A stretch of 64,000 bases of DNA. It comes from Crocodylus rhombifer. Lineage: Eukaryota; Chordata; Crocodylia; Crocodylidae. The stretch lies in assembly GCA_038503035.1 (NCBI GenBank), contig JAVSML010020810.1, positions 195,844 to 259,843 of the forward strand. The letters are read 5' to 3'. The notes under the pieces were generated by a model. It did not search any database and was not told where the DNA came from. It saw only the letters and a program-made list of their open reading frames with translations. Of this stretch, positions 49,501 through 60,785 are shown piece by piece (position 1 is the stretch's first letter; each line of letters opens with the position of its first letter). The position numbers were made by a program, and so were the translations under genes.

Positions 49501-50509
49501 CAAGAGGAGTTGAACCACACACTGGAATATCAGCTGGGAAATTCAAATGCTATTTTGATATTTGAAAAGGAAATCACTCCTATCTAAGTTGCACATAAAT
49601 ACTTTTGATTGGCATTTCCTTCTAAATACCAGAAGTAGGGATAAATAAAAGGCTCTGGGAGGTTGATAGTTCTATGAGATTTGACTAATAAAGGCCAAAG
49701 AAAACGAATTACTACTGAGATATGATATGAGAGTAGCTATATGAATATATATTATGGGACATAAACATAATACTTCCTAGAGTCTTGCAGAGTAATAAGC
49801 TCCCCAATATATTTTATTTATTGTCAGAGCCCATACAATTGAAGGCTAATATACTGCATAATTTACATTTGTAAATCGGAAATAAAGCCCGAAGTATTAT
49901 CTTGATTTGTTTGAATGGCAGTTTTGTTGTATGGAACTATTCCAAAGTGATAATCATTCTAAACCATCCAGAAATGTTCTTATCTTTCCAGAATTTATTT
50001 ATTTTGTGCCTTTCATAATGTTCTGACATCTATATGGCCAACATTGTTGCCTTTGAATGCCAGTGAGGTTTCACAACTAAAATAGGATTGGGGAGGGGAG
50101 AAATCAGCACAAGAATTTTTATTCCGTTTTTGTGTTTCCCACATAGTTGTTCAGTTTTACAGAAACCGTGTAATTTGCAATAACGTGTGTTTTGGATTGT
50201 TTTTCCCCCAGGAAAACTTAACATTTAAAATGAACACAAAAATTTTTTAACATTTTTTTGAGATGAAAATTCAACTTTTTGACAAAAAAGTCCAAAAATG
50301 GGCATAAAATGGAAAGTTTTCCCTTAGGAATTTCTATTGTAGAGGTGTGAGAGTTGGAGTGTAGATTCCATATGCGTCCAGTTTCATTTTTGGGCTGAGA
50401 GCTCCCTGGCTGGATGAAATACTGGCTGCCCAATGAAGTACTGTAGCCATAGAAGTTTTATTTTATCTTTAAAGGGCAGACTATATAGTAGAGTTAGTCC
50501 CTGACTCCA
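46561..50509. other. Intergenic stretch, nothing recognised
   Basis: AT-rich DNA. A short GT run lies at about 47128-47142 and a weak ancient-repeat piece at 48375-48430. No gene. Confidence 0.5.
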
Positions 50510-51025
50510 TGTGGCGCCCAACGACTAGGGAGATGACGGTCCAATTACCCGTGGGTTCTGTTGTTCCTTAGCCAGAGCAGAGCAGGGTGCAAACACTAGG
50601 ACACATGGATCACAACAGCTTTATTCAAAATGGAGACAGCTTCGGACAATGGGCCTCACACCATAAGAGATGGGGTCCTGTCTTGAACAATAGTTCTTTT
50701 CACATTTTTTTACACTTTGGTTTATACTAATTAACATTTACCCTGCCTTGTTCCACCTCCGGTTCCACCCATTTCTCCTCCCATTTCAAGCTCCACCTCT
50801 GTTTACTTCATTAACATGGAATTGCCTATGCATTTCCTTCATTTACATGCCTCTCTGCTAAGAGCAGATGCATAAGACCATGAACTTGGGTACTCTCGGT
50901 CACTTGCTGGTTCTTTCTTGTTCTTTGTTAATTTCAGCACCATCTCCAAGGTTTGGCTTCTGTGTTATCTCCTGATAATAGCTGGTGGGCTGCATCTTGT
51001 TCTTCTTACACAGTGGGCTCTAACA
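50510..51025 (-). mobile_element. Solo LTR of an endogenous retrovirus, minus orientation
   Basis: Read on the minus strand it begins TGTTAGAGCCC and ends GTTGGGCGCCACA; the termini are imperfect inverted repeats. A TATA-like gtataaac lies at 50719-50726 and an AATAAA polyadenylation signal at 50620-50625, in the right order for U3-R-U5. The flanks ctcca and ctact match at only 3 of 5. There is no internal coding sequence. The last bases are identical to the 3' end of tRNA-Lys (see findings). Confidence 0.65.
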
Positions 51026-54000
51026 CTACTTTGTTTAGAAAGCTGCTTGCTTAAGCATTTGCAAAGTTAGTTATTTTTAATGTATCATCCAGCCTTGTGA
51101 CCAGCAGCTTTTTGCTGAGACACAGGAAAAAGCCTTCATTCAGCTGCACACTCAGCACCCCCAGATTCCGTATTGTTACCCCAACATCCAAAATCCAAAT
51201 CATTACCCTAACAAGTAAAATAGGGACACAGGGATCATTCCCATAAGGCGCCAACAGATGGATTTCCAAATAAAAGTTCAGAAGTATTTTCCCCCCAAAT
51301 TTTCAGTTTTCAGGTGTTTATCTTTCACCAGACGTTTTCCACAAAACAGATTGTTTTATTTAAAATATCTTAATCAGAATACCAGTTTTCTATGAACAAC
51401 AGTTTCAGTAGAAACATTTGCACCCTCATGTTGTTCAGTGTAAAAGTGTTATTAGTTGTAACTTCACAATTTATATTTGTGCTGTACACAGAGACACTTT
51501 TGAGACAATGTCTGCAACTTATCCCTGGAACAAGTGATGTCACATTAATTGACTTAATCTGAGGTTCACTTGTTTGAATTTGGTCACTTGATTTTTTCTT
51601 CCCAAGTTCTATCTTAAGCCATGGGTAGTAATTAGGCACCTGTAGTCAGTTGTAATACTAGGGACTGGGCCCATCACTCTACAAATAGTGGTATTTTCAT
51701 CAATAAGTGGATTTGGTATCCTAAAGAAAAAACAGTATGAAACTAAAGATTCCCAGTCAAAATCCTATTTTAGATCATGGCTATCTTTAAAAAACACATT
51801 TAAAAATGTGGCAAGTATTGCTACTTTAAACTAGTGCCTAGTTTTAAGTGTTACCTGGTAACCAAAAGGATGGTATGCTGGAGAGCTAACTTAAAACACC
51901 AAAGAAATATGCAGTACTGTGTCTGTTTTTTACAGGTATAGACATGGTTGTCTTACTTGATTTTGGGGGGCAAGACTGTCCCAGGCCTCTTGTATCAGTG
52001 CATGAGGGGAGGAGATTAATGTGGAACAAGAGTGCCTCCCCCTTAAAAACCCCTTCCAAGCAAGTCATGATTTGCAACATTAGAAAATTCCAGAATTGTC
52101 ACTTCTATGTATGTAGAGTATGGAAGTCATTCCCATAAGAATGATCTTTAAAGCAAGGTTTTTGCTCCCTTTGGCATTGGTCCACAAAGCTGAACTAAGC
52201 ATGCAGGGTGAACAGATTGTAGTTTCCTAAGAATGATCTTGTTCATAAGAGTAAAACTCATGAGATGGAAACATTTTTTCCCCCAAGTGGCTAACTCAGA
52301 ATGGCATTTTTGAGGAGATGAGCGAGACCTTGCATTTTTTCCCTTTTAGTTTGAAGTGCAAGACTCATTTTTTTGCTTTGGCTTTTACTTTATAATAGGC
52401 CAATGGCACCTAATTTTGAAACAGTCACTGAGTCGCTTGAAGGTGGGGTTATTTTGTTTTGTTTAGTTTTAAACTAACAAAATGCCATTTCTGCTTTAGG
52501 AGAGGCAGTCAGAGCAGCATGTGACAATGAACAATATCCATTTATGTTTTTGTGTTCTTTTAAGATTTTTATGGACATGGTATGAATTGCTAGACACATC
52601 TGAAATTAAAACATTGTAACCCTATCAGAAGTGTAGGAAATAACTGCCTCTTATTTAATCACAGGTCCTTTGCTTAAAAATGCTTTTAGAATGGACTTTT
52701 GGTAAAGAGCTTAGGAGAGTGGGGAGAGAATAAAAAATTAAAAAGGATGTAGGTGGGAAATGAAGTATTGGAGTATTGTAAAAATATTTCTATTTAGAGA
52801 AGCATCTCTGTGTTTTATTCTTTCTGAGATACACAGGATAACCACAGTTTATGCTGCCTTTGAAGTGTTTGGGTTTGCAAAGCAGTCTTAAAATAACTTC
52901 CAAAAATGGCTCTTTTTCTGTAGCTATTCTTGGCTTGTGCCTTATGTTGTGCCATTTTAAACTAATGCAGTGAACAGAAGTGTCATAAAGACTTAGGTGA
53001 AGGAGAGAAAACAATGAGTGCTAGACAATTTGCAACGCTTTATAAAAATGGCATATAGCTCTGCACTTGTGTTATTTTTTTTTAAATCACACTAAATGAC
53101 CAGTTCTATATATAGAATGAAGAATATAGGCCATATGCAAATGTTTTCCAAATACTTTCTTGAAATTACTGTTATTATCGTGGAATACACTGTAACTAAC
53201 TGGATTATCAATGTTGCCATTTCATTTAACAATCTTTACATTCTCCAGTCCATGAGAGGGTATGGAGTCTTTAAATTAGTCAAACTTCTATCTTACACAG
53301 AACCAATTTTAGTGATAATGATTATGATGATGAATCAATTTCCTTCCATATTTCAGGATAGACCAAGGCAACTGGATTATTTAAGAAGTAGGCGTACTGA
53401 AATGGAAATCAAACTGTTCTCATCACCAGAAATGGTGAATTTCTTCTGTTTAATGAGGATCCTAGAAATGGTCCTGCAGTGGATTCTATCTGACTGTCCA
53501 TGAAGCTTATGGTAATAGTGCCTGTTTGCACAGCAGTTTGTGGCAACTTGCTCTGCTAGTATCCCTTTGTTCTGGAACAGGTTTTTGGATTTGTTAGGCA
53601 GTCTTCATGTCATTTAGTTACACCCAAAATAACTAATAAAAGCTCTTAAGTATAGCTAGTTGCAAGCATAAGGGAAAAGTGGTGGCTGGTTGTTAGCCAT
53701 GAGTAATTAAGATTCAGAAAAACATTTAATAAAGCATGTACTTAAAATGCTCCTCAGTCAGGAAAGCATTAAGTGTATGCTTTATCAGTCTTAAACACTT
53801 TCTTGACATAAAGGGCACTGCAGATGTTTATCTCCCTGCTGTAACTCATGGCACTTCACATAAAATGCCATAAATGACAGTGAGCCACCTGACCTACCAG
53901 AAGTTTGCTGTTTGGCTGGGAAGAGGGGTGATTGAGCTCCACTTCGGAGCTAATCTAGCAGAGAGAGGCTGCCTATATACCTGTCTTTCTTATATCCCTG

Positions 54001-54045
54001 CTGCCCCCTGCCCATCTCAGCTCTGGTGTGGCTTCAGGATAGAAG
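51026..54045. other. Intergenic stretch, nothing recognised
   Basis: AT-rich DNA. A 135-codon frame at 53096-53503 has no conserved motif and looks like chance. No repeats with clear ends. Confidence 0.5.
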
Positions 54046-54080
54046 GGGCAGGGAAGGGAAGGGAAGGGAAGGGAAAGGAG
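54046..54080 (+). repeat. (GGGAA)n simple repeat
   Basis: About five near-perfect pentamer units, decaying into ggaaaggaggg. Confidence 0.9.
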
Positions 54081-55790
54081 GGAGCGCTGTATGGGTTTTG
54101 CCTAGCCTGCACTGGAGGGCAGGGTAGGTGGATTGGAACCCCCGCAAGGGATCCCACCTTCATCTGAACCCTCATTAAATTAAATTGGGCACTTTTAAAT
54201 CACTCTGCAGCCATGCACTTCTGTCGGCACAGCTGTAGAGCACTTCCAAGGGGCAGACTGTGCAACAAACAACTCTGTTCAAGAATGAGAGTGAATGTCC
54301 AGGTGCTTTCCTGAATCAGGGCCTATTTCGCTAAAGATCCTAATCAATAAACTGGAGAATGCTTATTCTTTCCCCTTTACATTTTGGCAAGGGATAACTC
54401 ACGCAAACATCAAAAGAATGGAATTCTGACTATGGCTCTGTATATAAAAGACAAGCAACATAGCAAAATAAATGGTGGGTTTTCTCATGTTATGTGGAAG
54501 ATCAGTGGTTCCATTTAATCTATGTAACTATTCAGCTACCACAGAGATGGTTGCCTGAAAGATTTTTGCAATAATGAACACACAGAATATTTGTAAAACA
54601 ATTTCTGTTGGGAATATTTTGGCATAGGTCTTGCCCTGTAAAGTGTGAAGGGTTGATTTGCATTTAGGCAGCATAGCAGTTTCTAACGCAGTTACCAGAG
54701 GTATATAAACAAACAGTAATATTGCCCAGAAATTGTTTATTTAATTTCTCTACAGATCTTATCACCAGATGGAAATATTTTCATCATTGCAACATAGGAC
54801 TAGGCACTCCAACTCCACACAAAATGAATGGGAGCTCTTAATGTTCCTGTTAATGAGAATACCAAGCAATGAACTTCCATGGGAACTGTTGACCATAGGG
54901 ATTAGCTTCTAATAATGCATCACCTCCACTTCAGTTTGTAGTAACATTAGTGACACTACTTAAGTGACAAAAATAGCAAGCTTATTGCTTGCACATACCT
55001 GCATTACATTTACTTGCATGAGCTTGACAGAGAATGCCTCCCTGTCTTCAAAAACAACCAAAAAAGGAAAATATAATATGATGTTACGAAATGACACATG
55101 AATTGCCTCATTTCTGATTTCAGTTTTTCTCCATCTACAAGTCATATTATAGACACAGTGATACAGACTTAAACTTGAAATGGATCTCTTACTCAGAGAA
55201 AGGTCATCTATAAAGATTGCTAATCTATTGGAAAAATAATTGCTGAATTCCAGCTGAATGCTATACACTCAGATTAGGCACATTTTTATTTAATAAGAAC
55301 TACAAGACTTAAGTACAATGTAAATGTTGCCATTAAAAAAATACTACAGAGAAAAAGATTGTTTAAAAAAAATCCTCCCCGCACCGCCCTCCCCATAATA
55401 TTTGCAACCCAAATTTTGTGGGATTGACAACCTTGAAGTGAAACTACTTATGGGGTATTAAATTGAGTTCACTGGCTTCCTTTAATTTAAAAAATTTAAA
55501 AAATTGCAAAATAATAAAACAAATAGCAGTAATAATAAAAAGTAAACTGTGTTTTGATATTCTTTCTAAGCAATCTAAAGTCTATTACTGGTATACAGCC
55601 TGGTCCTCTGAACTATGGAGCATCTCTAAAGAGGTGTTTACAATTCATGGTTTTTAGGTTGATATTGGCCAAATATAGAGAGAGAGGCATCTAAAAAGTT
55701 ACAGGTATTAAGAGGGGTGCATACAGCTTTAAAGAGGGGTGCAGCTTTAAAAAATTTTCAATAAAATAAGGACTTTAGTGAGTAATGCTC
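54081..55790. other. Intergenic stretch, nothing recognised
   Basis: AT-rich DNA, with a C-rich patch at about 55376-55393. No gene. Confidence 0.5.
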
Positions 55791-57246
55791 TACAGGATCA
55801 TGGACCGTAGGGAAAGTGTGGATGAAGAGTGGTCATTCCTCAAGGACACAATCCTTAGGGCACAGAAGTTGTTCATACCTGCATACAAAAAAGGTGGCAA
55901 AGGGGCTGGGAGGCCATTTGGCTCAATGGAGAAGTCACAGATCTTCTGAAAAAGAAAAGGGAGGCTTACCAATGGTGAAAGTTAGGAATAGGCCCCCAAG
56001 GAGAACTACATAAGATTGGCCCACACCTGTAGGGGGAAGATTAGAAAAGCAAAGGCGGTCACCAAATTCAGGTTGACAACGGAAATCAAGGACAATAAGA
56101 AGTCCTTCTACAGGTACATAGGTAACAGGAGGAAAACCAGTGGAAATGTGGGAACACTGCTCAGTGCATCTGGACATCTGATCACTGACACCAGGGAGAA
56201 AACTGAACTCCTGAATGAGTACTTCGCATCTGTATTCTACCAGTCTAAGAGCGATAGCCTGTTGAATGCAAATATGATGCAGAATAGTCACAGTAGGGAT
56301 GATCAGCTACCAACAGTCAATGTAGAGCTGGTGAAAGAACAGCTAGAGAGGCTGGATACCTATAAGTCAGCAGGACCAGATGAACTCCATCTGAGAACGC
56401 TGAAGGAACTAGCCAAAGTCATTGCAGGACTTTTGGTGAACCTTTTTGAGAATTTGTGGTGCTTGGGAGAGGTCCCAGAAGACTGGAAGAGGGCCAGTGT
56501 TGTGCCCATCTTCAAGCAGGGGAGGAGAGAAGACCTAGGAAACAGCCTGACCTCAATCCCAGGAAAAATCACGAAAAAATTTCTCAAGGAGTCCATATGT
56601 GATAAACTAGTAGAACACAAAATTCTGAATGACAACCAGCACAGTTTTGTTGCGGGTACGTCATGTCTTACTAACTTCATCTCCTTCTATAACCAGGTTA
56701 CTCACCACCTGGATAAGAGAGATGAGGTTGATGTCATTTACTTAGACTTTAGGAAGGCCTTTTCCATGAGGCTCTCAAGGTAAAACTAGGGGACTATGGG
56801 CTCAACAATTCAATGGTCAGATGGGTGGGAAACTGGCTGCTAATAGACAGATCTGTGTCAACCTGGCAGAAGGTAGCCACTGGGCTTTCCCAAGGTTTGG
56901 TACTTGGACCAGTGCTTTTCAACATCTTCATCAATGATCTGGATGTGGGGGTGAAAATCACACTGGTAAAGTTCACTGATGACACTAAGCTGTGGGGAAG
57001 TGCAGCCCTGCATCAGGGTAGGCTGACGATCTAGGCAGATCTAGACAGATTAATTAAATGGGCGGACCAGAACCAGATGCTGTTCAACCCTGAGAAGTGT
57101 AAAGTGCTCCATCTGGGGAGGAAAAACCTGCAACAAACTTATAGACTTGGTGGTGCTATGCTAACTAGCACCACATCCAAAAGGAACTGGGGGGTCATAA
57201 TTGACCATAAAAAGAATAAGCCACCAGTGTGATGCTACAGCTAGCA
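55790..57246 (+). mobile_element. CR1 LINE, 5' piece of a nested copy
   Basis: It starts in the region between endonuclease and reverse transcriptase (frame words WSFLKDTILRAQKLF and AYQW) and runs through the RT to cagtgtgatgctacagctagca. There it is cut by an LTR-type insertion. The rest of the same CR1 follows at 60165. Together the pieces make about 2.1 kb, the longest CR1 in the window. Confidence 0.9.
56016..57034 (+). pseudogene. CR1 reverse transcriptase remnant
   Basis: A 255-codon frame carries LNEYFASVF, YKSAGPDELHLRTLKELA, GEVPEDWKRASVVPIFKQG, NDNQHSFVAGTSC and [12 protein letters not shown] (motif A). It then shifts frame near 56770. The second frame (56813-57034) carries LSQGLVLGPVLFNIFINDL (motif B region) and FTDDTKLWG (motif C with both aspartates, T in place of A). 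The usual NYRPISL block is damaged (DLGNSLTSIPGKI). The frameshift and the later stop make it inactive. Confidence 0.9.
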
Positions 57247-58132
57247 TGTAGCAAAACCCCCAGTTTTTCTTTTTTTTTCTTTTAAAATGCATTCCCTCCC
57301 CTTCCCCAACTATTTCTGACTTTTTCTCTCCCTCTCTATTCCCTATAGATAATTATAAGTAAGCTAAAATGTAGGATAAGCTTTAACATTTTATTTTAGG
57401 TAGTAAGTTTTATTTTTCTCTCCCCTCTGCAAATAAGTGCCCTGCTATTTTGATATAGATATCCACTGTTTTATAAGTGATAATTATTATGTTTGTATTT
57501 TTTTTTTACTGCTTTTATATTGTGTGATTACTGTTTTAGGCCTATATAAGTAAGTTAGCGTGAGTCATGTCAAGTTTCCATCTTGTAATGTCAAGCCTAC
57601 ATCTTGTCCCCATGCTTGGTTGTGTAACCTGACTCATACTACCCCTCTTATATAACTTGGTTCCTGAATGAATGGGGATGAATGAGGGTGCTTGAGAGAC
57701 AATGGCAGTAGGTCTAAAAATAGCTCCTTCTGAATGACCAAACCATCAAAACCAATACCTGGACCGATGACCCAGCCCTTGGAACCACCCTCAGCATTCA
57801 AGAAACAAAAGATGAGGCAACCTACCATTGTGCCAAGCTGCACATGCTGAGTAAGAACATCTGGAGCCCTCTGGAACAGGACTGACCTTGCCTGGACAGG
57901 CCCTTCCCATAGGAGATCAGAGGTAGTTTGCCCTATAAAAAGGGGTTGTGAAGACTGACTCCTTGGGATGCCCCCTCTATCTGGACCAGCACCATTCCAC
58001 ACCACCTATCTACCCAGAGGCCTGGATAGGTGGCTATCACCCCCACCCTCTCTTCAACCAAGGACTTGGAATCTGTTTCTCTTCCCTACCTGGACTCCAA
58101 CCCTTCCACTGAGTCTCTTTCTCGTGCTGCCA

Positions 58133-58248
58133 TTGTGAGTGCTTGTGAACCAATAACTTCATGGGGCTGTGTAGTGTGTTGTCTGTTTAATTGTGAGTGC
58201 TTGTGAACCAATAACTTCATGGGGCTGTGTAGTGTGTTGTCTGTTTAA
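58133..58248 (+). repeat. Perfect 58-bp tandem duplication
   Basis: Two identical or nearly identical units (58133-58190 and 58191-58248), each starting ttgtgagtgcttgtgaacc and ending gttgtctgttta(a). It lies downstream of the TATA box inside the outer LTR-type element. Confidence 0.92.
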
Positions 58249-58588
58249 AAAACTTGTTATTTTGAAACTCCGAGTTGGGTTTTTGTCTGTTTCCTGACTG
58301 TTTTCTCCATGCCACCACTTATCTGCCCCCCCCAATATCTCAGCTGCCTGCCTCAGTTTCCAGCCCCAGTCTACCTTAAGTAACTCCAAGCTTCAGTCCC
58401 CCAGCTAGATTCTCTCTAGTCCACTGGTTCTAATCCCAGTTCTGGCAACTTTCACTCCCTACGCTTTAATTCTCTTTCTCTCTCACCTTAACCTTATCCC
58501 AGGTAACCCAAGCACACACATACACACTGTACCATCCAAGTTAGGAACTTACCTATGTGTAGGTGGGTTGTATGTATGTGAACTAGTG

Positions 58589-58624
58589 ATTGTGTGTGTG
58601 TGTATATATATATATAATTGTGTG
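58589..58624. repeat. (GT)n(TA)n simple repeat
   Basis: Alternating GT then TA dinucleotides, directly left of the nested solo LTR. Confidence 0.9.
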
Positions 58625-59872
58625 TGTAGCAGGGCACCAGGGTGCCTGCTACTAGCAGGTGGAATAGGGCTGCTGAAGTGCCCCGGAGCAACACAGATGG
58701 GGGTTGCTAGGGCAACCAGGCAGGTCATGTGGCCAGGAGGGGGCAGGGCCAGGCCCTTATAAACAGCCAGGCCAAAGCCTAGCTAACAGTTCTCTTCTGG
58801 CTGCCGCAGGAGCAGGAGCTCTGCGGCTGAGCTGAGTGGCCTGAGTTAATGGTTGCAGCCTTACCATACTAACCGGTTGCGATGATGCGGGGAACAAGAT
58901 CGCCCTGAAGGGAGGTAGGACTGAAAGCCCTGGCGGGGCTTGGAGTTATGGTTAGGCGTACGGAGCCTCTGTGTATCTGTTGCAGCCAGATGGCTTGAGT
59001 TTAAGTTACAGTTTGTACAGGAGGACCGGGTGAGGCTGTAGGGGAGTGAGGAGGCCTCAGCGGGGGCTCCCCAACAGTTTGGGGGCTCCGGGTGCCCAGT
59101 AGGGGCACAGTGCCAGTGGGGCATAACTGTTTGTGCCAGAGTGGCATGGAGCACGGGGTTGGACCCTGGCCCGTAAGGACGGCACTTTGCCCAGTGGGGC
59201 AAAAGACCCAGGAAAGGGTCAAAGGGGCCAGGCATGGCTACGGCCACCTGAGCCCCAAGCACGGGAAGCGTGCAGCACCGAGGCGCGCGGTGAGCGCGGG
59301 CACGGGCCCCGGAGAGGGCGCAGCGCAGGAACGACTCAGGAAAGGGCCAAGGGGGCCAGGCATGGCTACGGCCACCGGAGCCCCAAGCGTGGGAAACCCG
59401 CAAGCACGGAGAGCGCAGAGACCCCGAGTGGGGCCGCAAGTGCAGAGGGTGCGGCGGAGACCCCGGGAGGGGCGAAAGGAGCTAGGAAGACCCAAGGGCG
59501 TTGGTAATAGGCCGGTGGGTAAGAGCCCGGCCCAGGGGCGTCAGGCGGGTGGCGAGCCCAGGGTGACAGAGGGAGAGCACCCAAGGGGCAGGGGACCAGA
59601 CAATGTCCCCCGGGACAGCTGCGAGGCTTGGGGCGTGCTAAAGGGGAGGTTTGGAGGCACGCATTTGCCCATAAGGCTGGGGTGAGAGTACCCCCCACTT
59701 TGGAACGGAGGTGATACCATCAAGGTGTCGTTAGGTGTAAGTAGGCAGCCTCCCATTCTGAATCTTAACAGCAAAGACATGGCGGGCGAGTAGAGGGTGC
59801 CAGACCACCCTAATTGGCACGGCAAAGGGGCGCTCATGAGTTCATGGCCGCTCACGGGGCCCCCCCGTGACA
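58625..59872 (+). mobile_element. Nested solo LTR with perfect 5-bp TSD (GTGTG)
   Basis: The element starts TGTAGCAGGGCACC and ends CCCCGTGACA. GTGTG flanks it at 58620-58624 and 59873-59877; this must be read with care because the left flank is a GT repeat. A TATA box (ttataaac, 58758) is 133 bases in, after gggcagggccagg. The inside is GC-rich with a 128-base-spaced duplication (ggcatggctacggccac at 59231 and 59359). A 197-codon plus frame at 59092-59685 is a product of the GC-rich sequence, not a known protein. Confidence 0.82.
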
Positions 59873-60164
59873 GTGTGCATGTTATATGAGTTAGTGATCT
59901 GTGTATGTGTACTGAGTGTGCAGAGATGGACAATTGATTTTTGTCTAACTTTTGGGGTGTATAGTGTATATGCTTGAATTGGTGATAGGTATGGATGTAC
60001 CTAGGCTGGTTTGAATGTGTATGTGCCTGAGTTGGTAGTGTGTGTGTGGGTGTGTGTGCACCTAATTGATTTGTGTGTTTGTATATGTGCAATTGTGTTA
60101 CACCCTCCTATCTAACAGTGCAATATTGAGATCCTGAGAGTTGGCCTGACCCCACAGGGCAACA

Positions 60165-60785
60165 AGCAGAACAAACAATATGCTGGCATGCAACAACCAA
60201 TGCATCTCAAGCAAAATTATGGAAGTTATTCTCCGCTCTACTCAGCATTGGTGAGGCCACAGCTGGAGTACTGCATCCAGGTCTAGGCACCACACTTCAA
60301 GAAGGATGTGGAGAAGCTTGAGAGAGTCCAAAGTAGAGCTACTTGTATAGCTTGCTCTTCAAGCCTCTAATCATACAAGGAAAGGCTGGCAGATATGGGA
60401 CTGTTCAACCTAGAAGAGATAAGACTTTCAGGGGATATGGTGACAACTTACAAATATAATGGGTAAACATCAGGGGCTAGGCGAACAGCTATTCACCAAA
60501 GCGCCCCAGGGCAAAACCAGGAGGAAGGGCCATAAACTCCTAGAAGAAGGTTTCAGACTAGATATAAGGAAAAACGTCTTCATGATTCTTGTGACCAGAC
60601 TCTGGAATAGACTCCCAGTAGGGGTTGTGCAGACATCTATCCTAGAGATCTTCAAAGGAGCCTGAATGGACACCTTGCTGGGGTTATTTGACCTCAGCAG
60701 TCTTTCCTGCCCAGAGCAGGGGGGCTATACCCAATGTTTTCGCAAGGTCCTTTCTAGCCCTAAACTTAGAATTTGTGTGAAGGAA
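60165..60785 (+). mobile_element. CR1 LINE, 3' piece of the nested copy
   Basis: It resumes CR1 at agcagaacaaacaatatgct, passes the late ORF2 region (gaggccacagctggagtactgc) and ends at caaggtcctttctagccc. It pairs with 55790-57246. Confidence 0.9.

Larger units (their letters stand above)
57247..60164 (+). mobile_element. LTR-type insertion in CR1 with AGCA TSD
   Basis: The insert begins TGTAGCAAAACC and ends GGGCAACA, with AGCA on both sides (57243-57246 and 60165-60168). CR1 sequence is continuous once it is removed. Without the younger LTR inside it, its length is about 1665 bases. A TATAAAA box at 57934-57940 on the plus strand supports an LTR promoter. A 4-bp duplication is typical of class I endogenous retroviruses. 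No gag or pol similarity is seen, so it may be a long solo LTR or a deleted element. Confidence 0.65.

Noticed and set aside
50511..50528. A functional retroviral primer-binding site on the plus strand
   Set aside because: The promoter and polyadenylation signals place the LTR on the minus strand to its right, and the match ends after 12 bases.
53096..53503. 135-codon plus frame
   Set aside because: AT-rich composition with many I, M and F codons, no motif, and no matching splice sites at its ends.
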